Source: Allosediminivita pacifica (GTDB lineage Bacteria > Pseudomonadota > Alphaproteobacteria > Rhodobacterales > Rhodobacteraceae). Taken from it: 64,000 nt of DNA. Made by a program: the position numbers and the translations under genes. Below, piece after piece: positions 45,658 through 55,000 of this stretch. How positions within the stretch are numbered: position 1 is the stretch's first letter; every line of letters starts with the position of its first letter. The notes beneath the pieces were generated by a model. That model saw nothing but the letters and a program-made list of their open reading frames with translations, was not told the origin of the DNA and did no database searches. The stretch lies in assembly GCF_003054175.1 (NCBI RefSeq), contig NZ_QBKN01000004.1:62001-126000 (forward strand). The letters run 5' to 3'.

Positions 45658-46836
45658 ATGCAGGACGACATCGTGATTCTGGGCGGCGCCCGCACCGCCA
45701 TCGGAACATTTGGCGGCAGCCTCGCGGGCACACCGCCGATCGAACTGGCCACCGCCGCCACCAGGGCGGCGCTCGAACGCTCGGGTGTCGAGGGCGGCCA
45801 GGTGGGCCACGTGGTTTTCGGCCACGTCATCAACACCGAACCGCGCGACATGTACCTCAGCCGCGTCGCCGCCATGCAGGCGGGCGTGCCCGAAACCACC
45901 CCCGCCATGAACGTGAACCGCCTTTGCGGCTCGGGCGCGCAGGCCATTGTCTCGGGGGTGCAGTCGCTGATGCTGGACGACGCCGACTTTGCCCTTGTCG
46001 GCGGGGCCGAGACCATGTCGCGTTCGCCCTTCATCATCCCCGACCAGCGCTGGGGCGCCAAGATGGGCGACGTGAAGACGCTCGACATGATGCTGGGCGC
46101 GCTGAACTGCCCGTTCGGCACCGGCCACATGGGCGTCACCGCCGAGAACGTGGCCTCGGAACACGATATCAGCCGCGAGGACCAGGACGCCTTCGCGCTG
46201 GAAAGCCAGCGCCGAGCCACCAGTGCCATCGAGCAGGGCCTCTTTGCCGACCAGATCACGCCGGTCGAGGTGAAGCGCAAGCGCGAAGTTGTGGAGTTCA
46301 AAACGGACGAGCATCCCAAGGCGACCTCGGCCGAGGCGCTTGCCGGGCTGCGCCCCGCCTTCCAGAAGGAGGGCACCGTGACCGCGGGCAACGCCAGCGG
46401 CATCAACGACGGCGCCGCGGCGCTGGTCATGGCCCGCGCCGGGGCTGCCGAAAAGGCGGGGCTCAAGCCGCGCGCCCGCGTGCTGGGCTACGCCCATGCC
46501 GGCGTCCGCCCCGAGGTTATGGGCGTCGGCCCGATCCCGGCGGTGCAGTCGCTGCTGGAACGCACCGGTCTCGCCATCTCGGACTTCGACCTGATCGAAT
46601 CGAACGAGGCCTTTGCCGCGCAAGCCATCGCCGTGAACCGGGCGCTGGGGCTCGACACCGACAAGGTGAATCCCAACGGCGGGGCCATCGCGCTGGGCCA
46701 CCCGGTGGGTGCCACCGGTGCCATCCTGACCGTGAAGGCGCTTTACGAGCTGGAACGCACCGGCGGCCGCCGCGCCATCGTCACCATGTGCATCGGCGGT
46801 GGCCAAGGCATCGCGCTCGCCATCGAGCGGCTCTGA
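45658..46836 (+). CDS. Thiolase (acetyl-CoA acyltransferase)
   Basis: A 392-residue thiolase acting on acyl-CoA or acetoacetyl-CoA. The nucleophilic Cys is Cys90 (NRLCGSGAQ); the general-base pair is His348 (GHPVGATG) and Cys378 (CIGGGQG). The length is normal. It may be degradative or biosynthetic (PhaA/BktB like); no partner enzyme is adjacent. GAGGGGGAGGAG precedes the start. It is convergent with the ProC-like gene, whose stop is 4 bp away. Confidence 0.93.
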   Translation: MQDDIVILGGARTAIGTFGGSLAGTPPIELATAATRAALERSGVEGGQVGHVVFGHVINTEPRDMYLSRVAAMQAGVPETTPAMNVNRLCGSGAQAIVSGVQSLMLDDADFALVGGAETMSRSPFIIPDQRWGAKMGDVKTLDMMLGALNCPFGTGHMGVTAENVASEHDISREDQDAFALESQRRATSAIEQGLFADQITPVEVKRKREVVEFKTDEHPKATSAEALAGLRPAFQKEGTVTAGNASGINDGAAALVMARAGAAEKAGLKPRARVLGYAHAGVRPEVMGVGPIPAVQSLLERTGLAISDFDLIESNEAFAAQAIAVNRALGLDTDKVNPNGGAIALGHPVGATGAILTVKALYELERTGGRRAIVTMCIGGGQGIALAIERL

Positions 46837-46839
46837 CCC

Positions 46840-47628
46840 CTACAGGCTGCGGCTCTTCTCGACCGCCGCATCCAGCGCCTCGGCCATCTGGTCGGGGATG
46901 GGCGAGGCGCGCAGCACCCGCAAGCCCGCTGCCGTGGTCCCGTCATAGTCGATCATCTGCTGCACGTGGTCCGTGGGGGTCTTGTCGCCCTCGGCCATCA
47001 TCTCGCCTGCCGCGCGGAAGAGCTGTCGCACGGCGCGGTCGGCCATGCGCGGGTCGATCCCCCGCGCCTCGGCATAGCCTGCCATTACCTCGGCGAAATA
47101 GGCGGCGAAGCCCGGCACCGGACCTGTGAGCGCGGTGAAAAGGTCGAGCTGCGCCTCGTCCTTCAGCTCGTCGGTCTTGCCCAGCGCCTCGAAGATCCGC
47201 GTCACCGTGGTCTTGTCGCGCAGCGCCACGCCCGACCCTGCGACCCAGGGGGCATAGGCCAGCCGCTTGACCGCCGCCGGGCTGCACATGGCCCGCACTA
47301 CGCGCGGGCCGCCGGCAATCGCCTCGAGCCGGTCCATGGTCACGCCCGCCATGACAGAAATCACCAGTCGGTCGGGCGCATCCAGCCGCAGCGCATCTGC
47401 CGAGGCCGGCGGCACCGACAGCAGGATCACGTCGCAGGCGCCCGCCAGCACCGACGGGTCGCGCGTCGCGTTCACGTCCAGCGGCAGTCCGCCCCGGCTG
47501 CCCCGCCGGCTGCAGATCCAGAGATCGTCGGGCGCCACGATCCCGCTATCCAGTAGACCCCGCGCCATCGCGCCCCCGAGCATGCCGTTGCCGCCGAGGA
47601 TACCGATCGTGAAGCTCTCGCGTGCCAT
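46840..47628 (-). CDS. Pyrroline-5-carboxylate reductase-family protein
   Basis: A 262-residue NAD(P)-dependent reductase of the ProC fold. The N-terminal dinucleotide motif is GILGGNGMLGGAMARGLL; GxGxxG reads GGNGMLGG. The helical C-terminal dimerisation domain contains TALTGPVPGFAAYFAEVM, the family's conserved SGP-like segment. It is similar to, but more diverged than, housekeeping ProC, so it may be a paralogue with another substrate. It is divergent from the siderophore-interacting protein gene. Confidence 0.8.
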   Translation of the reverse strand: MARESFTIGILGGNGMLGGAMARGLLDSGIVAPDDLWICSRRGSRGGLPLDVNATRDPSVLAGACDVILLSVPPASADALRLDAPDRLVISVMAGVTMDRLEAIAGGPRVVRAMCSPAAVKRLAYAPWVAGSGVALRDKTTVTRIFEALGKTDELKDEAQLDLFTALTGPVPGFAAYFAEVMAGYAEARGIDPRMADRAVRQLFRAAGEMMAEGDKTPTDHVQQMIDYDGTTAAGLRVLRASPIPDQMAEALDAAVEKSRSL

Positions 47629-47690
47629 GGGCTCTCCTTTCGCAGTCCGATGCCCAGCCTGCGCCCACGCGGCGGGATTGGCAATCAGGG

Positions 47691-47716
47691 CTATTTCATA
47701 GTAAAAAACTCAGACA
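47691..47716 (-). promoter_or_regulatory. T-rich operator-like motif, copy 2
   Basis: Read on the reverse strand, TGAGTTTTTTACTATGAAAT (47694-47713) aligns with copy 1 (TGAGTATTTTAGTCAGAAAT) at 16 of 20 positions. It is an AT-rich island 70-95 bp upstream of the siderophore-interacting protein start at 47786. It is also about 63 bp upstream of the divergent ProC-like gene, so it could act on either. Confidence 0.45.
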
Positions 47717-47785
47717 TCCCCTTGCGCCGGTCGTCGCGCCCCGCGACAGTGCCGCCGCAACGACAAATCCCGGAGGACTTTAGGC

Positions 47786-48793
47786 ATGCACCAGGCACGC
47801 GCAGCGCTGGAAATCGAGACGGCGACGGCCTTCACCGCCTTCCGGCAGGTGGCCGACCTCTGGGAATCGCCCGCCCGGGCCGAGGGCGACGCCCTGCACA
47901 TCGCCCTGCCCACCGGCACGGTCACGGTCCTGCCCGGCACCGGGTCCGGCACCGCGCTGCGGGTGGAATGCCCCGACGCGGGCGCCCTGCAGGGGCTGCG
48001 CGACACGCTGGACGAGATCATGTCCCACCACGGCGTCAGCCGCCGCTGGGAGGGCACGGGCGCCGGCCAGCGCCCCGCCAACCTCTCGCTCGGCAAAGTG
48101 GCCTCGGTCACCCGGATCTCGCCCTCCTTCACCCGCGTCGTGGTCGAGGGACCCGAGCTTGCCCGCCTTGCCACCGGCGGTTTGCACTTTCGCATCCTCT
48201 TCGGCCCCGAGGGTGCCGACTGGCCCGCGCTCGACGAAGGCGGCGTGACCCGCTGGCCCGGCGGCGCGGGCGCCTGGCACCGCCCCGTCTACACCGTCCG
48301 CGAGATCGAGACCGACGGCGCCACTGCGCGGCTGTCCTTCGACGTTTTCCGCCACGACGGCGGCCGGACCACCGGGTGGACCGACCGCGTGCAGCCCGGC
48401 GAGGAAGTCGCCCTCACCGGCCCCGGCGGCCACGGCATCCCCGAGCCCACGGGCTGGATCGGCCTTGTCGGTGACGAAACCGCCGTCCCCGCCATCGCCC
48501 GCACCCTTGCCGCCCTGCCCGAGGGCACCCGCGGCGAGGCAATCCTCTTTGTCCCCGAGAGCGGCGACATGGCGGACCTGCCCCGGCCTTCGGGTGTCTC
48601 GCTGCGCTGGATCGGTCGTGACGAAGGCGTCACGCCGCTTCAGGCGATGCAGTCGGTCGCGATCCCCGAGGACGACCGCCACGTCCTTTTCGCGGGCGAA
48701 AAATCCGAGGCGCTCGCCGCGCGGGCCTGGCTGCAGGAGCAGGGCCTGACCCGCGGCGAATTCCTTGCCGCGACCTACTGGATCCGCGACTGA
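47786..48793 (+). CDS. Siderophore-interacting protein (SIP family ferric reductase) with N-terminal DUF2218 domain
   Basis: A 335-residue cytoplasmic flavoprotein of the ViuB/YqjH kind that reduces ferric siderophores to release iron. An N-terminal domain (about residues 1-90) resembles DUF2218. The FAD-binding beta-barrel (about 95-215) carries RPVYTVRE, the R-x-Y-T flavin motif. A C-terminal NAD(P)H domain (about 220-335) begins WIGLVGDETAVPAI. The gene should be iron-responsive; a T-rich motif lies upstream. The 3' end overlaps the reverse gene at 48775 by 19 bp. Confidence 0.88.
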   Translation: MHQARAALEIETATAFTAFRQVADLWESPARAEGDALHIALPTGTVTVLPGTGSGTALRVECPDAGALQGLRDTLDEIMSHHGVSRRWEGTGAGQRPANLSLGKVASVTRISPSFTRVVVEGPELARLATGGLHFRILFGPEGADWPALDEGGVTRWPGGAGAWHRPVYTVREIETDGATARLSFDVFRHDGGRTTGWTDRVQPGEEVALTGPGGHGIPEPTGWIGLVGDETAVPAIARTLAALPEGTRGEAILFVPESGDMADLPRPSGVSLRWIGRDEGVTPLQAMQSVAIPEDDRHVLFAGEKSEALAARAWLQEQGLTRGEFLAATYWIRD

Positions 48794-49287
48794 GCGGGCG
48801 CCCGCAAATGAGCGGGCGCCCCGCAAAGCGGCATCACCCGCGCGAGCCGCAGCATCTCTTCCAGCAGGGGGCCCGTATCGTTGCCCTCGCAGAGGATCAT
48901 CGCGTGGCCCGCCGCTTCTTCGGGCCGTCCCCGCGCCATCGAACGGCATGCGTTCAGCAGCAGCCGTTCGTGCGCGCAGAGCGTGGCCGCGCAATGCGGG
49001 CAATCGGGGTTCGAGAACTGAAAGGTGCTGCGCCGCGCGCAACGCATCTTCTGGATGACGTGAAAGACCGCGTGCACAAGCTCGGGCGCCGCATCCCGGC
49101 CCAGCCAGCTTTCCGCCCCCAACATCGCCCGCGTCCAGCCCTCGGTCTGGGGATCGGCGAAGGACTGGAAGAAATACCGCGCCACGGTCAGCACGAAGAA
49201 CTCCTCGCGGTCCAGACCGCCGATCCCGGCCTGCCACCCCGCCTCGTGCCGGCAGCCGCGGCTTTCCTGCCTGTCGTGACGCGCCAT
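48775..49287 (-). CDS. Unknown small Cys-containing protein, iron-motif associated
   Basis: A 170-residue protein I do not recognise, with no signal peptide or membrane helix. It contains FSNPDCPHCAATLCAHERLL, a CxxC followed by a further Cys, and a Cys-bearing C-terminus, MPLCGAP. It also has DREEFFVLTVARYFFQSF near the N-terminus. The layout resembles the unknown gene at 6079. Both share the T-rich upstream motif. The start at 49287 has AGGGAG upstream; an ATG at 49368 would add 27 residues of poor quality and overlap the region nearest the motif. The Cys pattern suggests metal binding (inference). It is convergent with the siderophore-interacting protein. Confidence 0.6.
   Translation of the reverse strand: MARHDRQESRGCRHEAGWQAGIGGLDREEFFVLTVARYFFQSFADPQTEGWTRAMLGAESWLGRDAAPELVHAVFHVIQKMRCARRSTFQFSNPDCPHCAATLCAHERLLLNACRSMARGRPEEAAGHAMILCEGNDTGPLLEEMLRLARVMPLCGAPAHLRAPAQSRIQ
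48791..48827. repeat. Tandem 18-19-bp repeat over the convergent stop codons
   Basis: TGAGCGGGCGCCCGCAAA (48791-48808) is followed at once by TGAGCGGGCGCCCCGCAAA (48809-48827), differing by one inserted C. The first TGA is the stop of the siderophore-interacting protein. On the reverse strand the repeat codes for the last part of the neighbouring protein's C-terminus. It looks like a recent local duplication. Confidence 0.75.
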
Positions 49288-49369
49288 CGTTCCGCTCCCT
49301 GTCGGGGCCCATCGGGCCGTTGAAGATACCTGAATCCAGGTCGGCTGGCCCGTGGTGACGGCTGGCATA

Positions 49370-49392
49370 TTATTTCTGACAAAAACGATAAG
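49370..49392 (-). promoter_or_regulatory. T-rich operator-like motif, copy 3
   Basis: On the reverse strand TTTTTGTCAGAAAT (49385-49372) shares GTCAGAAAT exactly with copy 1 (9 of 9). It lies 83 bp upstream of the start at 49287. Copies 1, 2 and 3 lie 88, 75 and 83 bp before their starts. Confidence 0.45.
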
Positions 49393-49447
49393 TTATCGCA
49401 ACCCTGCTTGTGCCGTATGGTGCAAAGAACGGCCAAGCACCCGTATG

Positions 49448-51478
49448 CTAACGCAATTCGATCCGCACGCGGCCCGATTGCCCCGCCGCGTCGATCACCG
49501 ACAGCGTGGTGAACCCCGGCCCCGCGACGGGGGCCAGGAACTCCGGGACGTGGCGGCCGGTCTCGGCCACCGCGCCGTCGACCAGCAGCGTGTAGGGCGG
49601 CGTGCCCCCGCGCAGCTTGACGGGCACCGCCCCTGAGGCCTCCAGCCGCGCGCCCTCGGGCGGAAAGGTCAGGTCCAGCCCCGGGTCATCCGCCTGCGGG
49701 CCGAAGCGCTGCAGCGCGCGCGGCAGATGCGCGTTGTCCACCATCAACGTCTCGGGCGGAGGGGCTGGCAGCGGCGCCGGGCCCGTACGCGCCCGCTCCA
49801 ATGCCCGGAACAGCGCGGGCGCCGCGAGATCGCCGCCAAAGGCGCCAGGCACCGGCGTGCCGTCCGCGCGCCCGATCCAGACACCCGCCACGTGGCGCCC
49901 GTCCCAACCCAGCGCCCAGGCATCGCGGTGCCCGTAGGAGGTGCCCGTCTTCCACGCGACCCGTCCCGGTGCCCCCGCGCTGGGCGGCGGTGGGATCTGC
50001 GCCAGCACGTGCCCCACCTGCCAGGCCGAGGCGCGTGACATGATCCGCGCAGACTGCCCCTCGGGCGCGTCCACCCGCCAGTGCAAAGGCAGGGCCACTC
50101 CGCCCCGCGCCTGTGCCGCATAAAACTGCACCATTTCCTCGAGCGTCAGCCCCACGCCGCCCAGCGCCAGCGCGAGCCCCGGCCGTCCGCCCGCCAGTTC
50201 CGGCGCCAGCCCCGCGCGTTCCAGCGCCGCCATGAGCTGCGCCGGACCCAGCGCCTCGGTCAGCCGCACCACGGGGATGTTCAGCGACAGTTGCAGCGCG
50301 CGTGCAGCACTCACCTCACCCCGGAACGTCCCGTCGAAATTCTGCGGTGCATAGCGACCGAAACGCACCGGCGCGTCGAGGATCAGCGTCTCCGGGTGCG
50401 CCAGGCCCCGGTCGAAGGCGAGCCCGTAGACCAGCGGCTTCAGCGTCGAGCCCGGCGACCGCTTGGCCTGCGTCATGTCCACGAACCCGCGCGAGACCGT
50501 GTCGGTGTAGTCGGGCGCACCGACCGAGGCGAGCACCTCGCCGCTTTCCACGTCGGCCAGCACCAGTGCCATGGACAGCCGCGGATCGCGACCGGCCATG
50601 TGGTGGCGCACCAGATCCTCCATAGCGCGCTGCAGGTCCGCATCCAGCGTCAGCCGGTGCACCCCCGGGCCCGCCGCCACGGCCCGGTCGGCCATGTGCG
50701 GCGCAAGGAAGGGCATCTCGTGCCGCGCCGGGGGCACCGGATCACCGGCCAGAACGCGCGCCGCCTCGGGGGCGATCACGCCGAGGTCGCCCATCCGCGC
50801 CAGCACCCGGTCGCGTGCGGCCTTCGCCACCTCCGGCTGCCGGTCGGGCCGGCGCGCCTCGGGCGACTGCGGCAGGGCCACCAGCAGCGCCGCCTCGGGT
50901 GCCGTCAGCCGTGCGGGCTCTTTCCCCAGCCAGGCGAGGCTCGCCGCGCGCACGCCTTCGACATTCCCGCCGTAGGGCGCCAGCGACAGGTAGAGGTCCA
51001 GGATCTCGCCCTTGCTCAGCCGTCGTTCCAGCGCCAGCGCCACCCGCACCTGCCGCAGCTTGCCGGACCACGATCCCGTGCCGCTGTCCTCCAGAAGCCG
51101 CGCCACCTGCATGGTCAGGGTCGAGGCGCCCGACACCACGCCCCCGTGCCGCAGCGCCTGCCACCCGGCCCGCGCCACGGCCCGCGTGTTCACCCCGTGG
51201 TGATCGAAGAAGCGCCCGTCCTCCCAGGCGATGAGCATGTCGAAAAACAGCGGATCGACGGCGTCGCGGCTGACCGCCATGCGCCATGTGCCCTCTCCCA
51301 CCGGGTAGGCCCGCAGCAGGCGCCCCTCGCGATCCCGCACCTCGGGCGAGACCGCCTGCACCAGCACCGGCAGCTCCGTCTCCGCCACCCAGCGGTCGCC
51401 CACATCGCGCGCGAAGGCTCCGGCCCAGAGCACGACCACCAGCCCCAGCAAGACCCGGGGCAGGCGCCTGTCAGCCAT
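49448..51478 (-). CDS. pbpC: Penicillin-binding protein 1C
   Basis: A 676-residue bifunctional class A penicillin-binding protein, 1C type. One N-terminal membrane anchor (residues 6-24) precedes the GT51 transglycosylase domain with AWEDGRFFDHHGVN (catalytic Glu) and SGASTLTMQVARLL. The transpeptidase domain has SPGSTLKP (catalytic Ser), SLN and KTGTS motifs. A C-terminal beta domain (BiPBP-C) ends the protein. The start at 51478 overlaps the tail of the upstream gene; 51487 is an alternative ATG. It is the third gene of the operon with the alpha-2-macroglobulin, a widely conserved pairing. Confidence 0.94.
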   Translation of the reverse strand: MADRRLPRVLLGLVVVLWAGAFARDVGDRWVAETELPVLVQAVSPEVRDREGRLLRAYPVGEGTWRMAVSRDAVDPLFFDMLIAWEDGRFFDHHGVNTRAVARAGWQALRHGGVVSGASTLTMQVARLLEDSGTGSWSGKLRQVRVALALERRLSKGEILDLYLSLAPYGGNVEGVRAASLAWLGKEPARLTAPEAALLVALPQSPEARRPDRQPEVAKAARDRVLARMGDLGVIAPEAARVLAGDPVPPARHEMPFLAPHMADRAVAAGPGVHRLTLDADLQRAMEDLVRHHMAGRDPRLSMALVLADVESGEVLASVGAPDYTDTVSRGFVDMTQAKRSPGSTLKPLVYGLAFDRGLAHPETLILDAPVRFGRYAPQNFDGTFRGEVSAARALQLSLNIPVVRLTEALGPAQLMAALERAGLAPELAGGRPGLALALGGVGLTLEEMVQFYAAQARGGVALPLHWRVDAPEGQSARIMSRASAWQVGHVLAQIPPPPSAGAPGRVAWKTGTSYGHRDAWALGWDGRHVAGVWIGRADGTPVPGAFGGDLAAPALFRALERARTGPAPLPAPPPETLMVDNAHLPRALQRFGPQADDPGLDLTFPPEGARLEASGAVPVKLRGGTPPYTLLVDGAVAETGRHVPEFLAPVAGPGFTTLSVIDAAGQSGRVRIELR

Positions 51479-52022
51479 CGGTGACATCCCAGAGGCCAGG
51501 ATAGGTCTCAACGAAGCCGTCCGGGCCCACGACAAGCTGCGTCTCGAATCCGCTCGATGCCGTGTAATGCACCAGCCCGCCGCGTTCCCGCCGGTAGGCC
51601 TGATCCAGCGGCTCCGGCACGCCACCGGGCAGGCGGAACCAGGCCGCGCGCACCTCGAGCCGGCCCACCTCGGGCAGGCGCCGCAGCGGCATGAGGTTCG
51701 TCGCCGGCGTGAAGCTCAGGTCCACGTCCTCGGCCCCCTCGACCTGCGGCTGCGGCGCATCGTTCAGGAACCAGCCGCCCTCGTTCACGATCCGCCAGCC
51801 CACGGTCGCGTCCCCGTAGGTGCCGGAAATATCGGCCGAACGCGTCAGCCAGTCCTTGCCCATCCGCACGACGTAATCCAGCGCGGCAAAGCCCGCATCG
51901 TCGCGGAACCGCGCGTGGCCCACCAGCATCCAGCCTTCGCCCACGCGCGCCAGCCGGCACTTGTCCTCGCCCTCGCGGTCCAGCGCCCGCCAATGCACCG
52001 TCGCTACCGTTTCGCCCGTCAT
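51471..52022 (-). CDS. Putative glycolipid-binding family protein (DUF1089-like)
   Basis: A 183-residue protein without a signal peptide. The N-terminal pattern VHWRALDREGEDKCRL and MLVGHARF matches the putative glycolipid-binding family, whose function is not proven. It has a further RSADISGTYGDATVGWRI strand. It is placed between the alpha-2-macroglobulin and pbpC, overlapping both (4 bp at its start, about 8 bp at its end), so it is translationally linked to a cell-envelope repair operon. Confidence 0.7.
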   Translation of the reverse strand: MTGETVATVHWRALDREGEDKCRLARVGEGWMLVGHARFRDDAGFAALDYVVRMGKDWLTRSADISGTYGDATVGWRIVNEGGWFLNDAPQPQVEGAEDVDLSFTPATNLMPLRRLPEVGRLEVRAAWFRLPGGVPEPLDQAYRRERGGLVHYTASSGFETQLVVGPDGFVETYPGLWDVTDG

Positions 52023-55000
52023 TCTGTCACCACTACGTTGCCCGATCCCGTCACCGCCCGGTATTCCGGGCGATACATGTCCTCCACCAGCGCCGCGGGG
52101 TGGTGGAACCGTCCCGGCGACACCGCCCGCACCACGTAGGCCAGCCGCAGCGCATCGGTGCTGCCCCAGTCCAACGCGGCAAGGAAGCGATCCGTGCGGA
52201 ACTCTGCCGTCAGCGGCTCGGCGGTTTCGAGCCAGTCCATCCCGCGGATGTCACCCGAGCGCAGCAGGCTCGGGTTGTCGATCTCGAACCCCGCAGGCAG
52301 CGGGTCGTCCAAGATCAGCCGTACGCGCACCTCCTCGGCCGGCCGCACGGTCAGCACCGTCACCAGCCTGTCGCCCCGGGCCACGCGCGAGGGGTCGGCG
52401 CGCTCACCCTCCGGCGTGTAGTAGGCCCGCTCCAGCGCGTAGCCGTAGCCGCCGGGCTCGGTCACCCCCTCGGGCACGCCCAGCGTGGTCAGCGTCAATG
52501 CCACATCGCGGCCCGAGGTGTTGGTGATCTGCATGGACTCAAGCGCGTCGCCGTCGATCCGGCGCAGGAAGGGCCCCGCCACCGGCGTGCCGTCGACCGA
52601 AATGCCGGAGATTCCGGGATCGGCGACCATGGCCCGCGCCGCCAGCAGCGACCAGGCCTGCTCCTGCGTCGAGAGCGGCCTGTCCGAGACGGCCAGCCGT
52701 TCTGCGAGCGCCGTGCGATCCACCGCCGTGCTGCCCGCCTCGACCGCCAGCGACAGGACGCCGGCCGCATCGCGCAGCTCCGATCCGTAGTCGGCGCGAA
52801 AGACCCTCTCGCCCCGGCCACCCAACCGCGCGGCGGCCTGCGCAAACAGCCGGTCCGCCCGAGCCTGATCGCCATAGCTCGCCAGCGCCGCGCCAAGCTG
52901 CGCCAGCGCCAGCGGCGTGCCGAAGGCCCCCGCCTTTTCGTCGGCGTAGTAGCGCAGATCCCCCATGGCCGCCCGCCCCTCGCGGGCCAGCACCATGAGC
53001 GCATAGGCGATATCCTCGCCGCCCTGATCGAAGTCGGCGGCATAGGCGATGCGGTTGGCAAGGTTGTCGAGCGCCGATTGCAGCGCCCGGTCCGGCACCG
53101 CGTGCCCGGCTGCCGCCGCCCGCGTCAGAAAATCGCTCACATAGGCATCAAGCCAGCCATTGCCCGAGTCCGCCCGCCAGAGCCCGAAGGCCCCGTTCGC
53201 CGCCTGCCGTGTCAGGATCTGCGTGATCGCGTCGTCGATACGTCCGTCGATGCCCTGCGTGCCGCCGATCCCCAGCGGCCCCGCCACCGAGGCGAGCGAC
53301 AGGAGCGGCAGCGCCTGGCTCGTCAACTGTTCGGTGCAGCCGTAGGGGTAGCGTTCCAGCGAGGAAAGCAGCCCCGGCACGTCGAAGCGCGCCAGCGGCC
53401 CGGCCGAGACCAGCACCTCCGACGATCCCGCGCGGTAGCCCGTCAGCACCGCGTCATCGAGCGTGAAGCTCTGCCCCGGTGCCAGCGACAGCCGACGCGT
53501 GGTGCCGCGCGCCGGGTCGTTCGCCCGCACGCCCAGCGTCAGCCGCTTGGTCAGCACTGCGCCGCCGGGCGTGGTCAAGGCCACCTCGATCGCGTAATCG
53601 CCCGGCTCCGTTCCCTTGACCGGGACCGACAGCACCGTGCGTCCGCCCTCGGCGATCTCCACGCTGTCGGCGACGGCGCCTAGGTCCAGCCCCGGCGCCG
53701 AGACCTTGAGCGCCATGGTGCCGCCCGGCCCCTTGGCGTGGGTCAGTTCCAGCCCCAGCAGGGCCTCGTCGCCGGGCGCCAGGAAGCGCGGCAGGTTCGC
53801 GGCCACGACCACCGGGTCGCGCACCAAAACCTCGGTCTCGGCCGATCCAACGCCGCGCGCGCTCCAGGCAACCGCCATCAGCCGCACGGTCCCATTGAAA
53901 TCGGGCATGTCGAAGCTGACCCGCGCCATGCCGTCCACCCCGACGGTCACCGGCCCCGTGAACTGAGCCACCAGCTCCTCGGTCGGCGGCGGGCTCTGCA
54001 TCCGCAGCGCCGCGGCGGCATCCCCGCCAGACCGGATCTGCCCCATGGCGCCGTTCAGCCCGTCGATCAGCCGGCCATAGACATCGCGGATCTCGACCCC
54101 AAGCCGGCGCTGGCCGAAGTAGTAGCCGCGCGGGTCCGGCGCCTCGAAGCCCGTCAGGTTCAGGATACCCACATCCACCGCCGCGACGGTGACATAGGCT
54201 GCGTCGCCCTCGGTCAGCCCGTCGATGCCCACCGCCGCCTCGAAAGTCCCGCGCGGTGCCACTTCCTCGGGTGCCTCCAGCGCCACGTCCAGCCGGGCCT
54301 CACCGGGATCGACCGGGGCATGGGCCAGTCCAAGACTGCGCGCCGGATTGTGACCGGCCTGCGCGTCCATGGGCCCGATCACCTGCGCCGTCACGTAGGC
54401 GCCCGCGCCCCAGTCGTCGGTCACCGGCAGCTCGAGCGTCGTCTCGCCCTCGGGCACCTCCACCGCCTGCATCGACACCACCCGGTCGGCCATGACCGTC
54501 ACCAGCGCCTGCCCCGCGTAGCGCGGGACCATGCGCAGGACCGCCGTGTCGCCGGGGCGATAGGCCTCGCGATCGAGCGACATCTCAAGCATGTCGGGGC
54601 TGTCGGGGGCTGAGGCCGTCGCGTACCAGCCCGCATCAAACCCCACCGAACTCGCCAGATAGGCGCCGTCCGCCCGTGTCACGACCAGCTCGTATTGCCC
54701 CCAGTCGACCGGGGCCGCGATGCCCACCGGATCCTCGCCCAGCGCCGCGGTGCCCCGCGCCACCGTCTCGCGCGTGGTGACTGGCTCCCAGTTCCAGTCA
54801 CCGTAAAGCTCGTACCACTGGTAGCGCGTGGTGACCCGGTTGATCGTCCACTCGACCTCCATGTCGACGGGCGCAAGATCCGGCCCGAAGGCCTGCAGAT
54901 CGAACCGCGCCTCGCCACCCTCGGGCAGGGTGCCATCAAAGCCCGGTCGGATGCCGATCATCGGCCCCGGCGCCAGCACCGGGCGCGAGATCTGTCGTTC

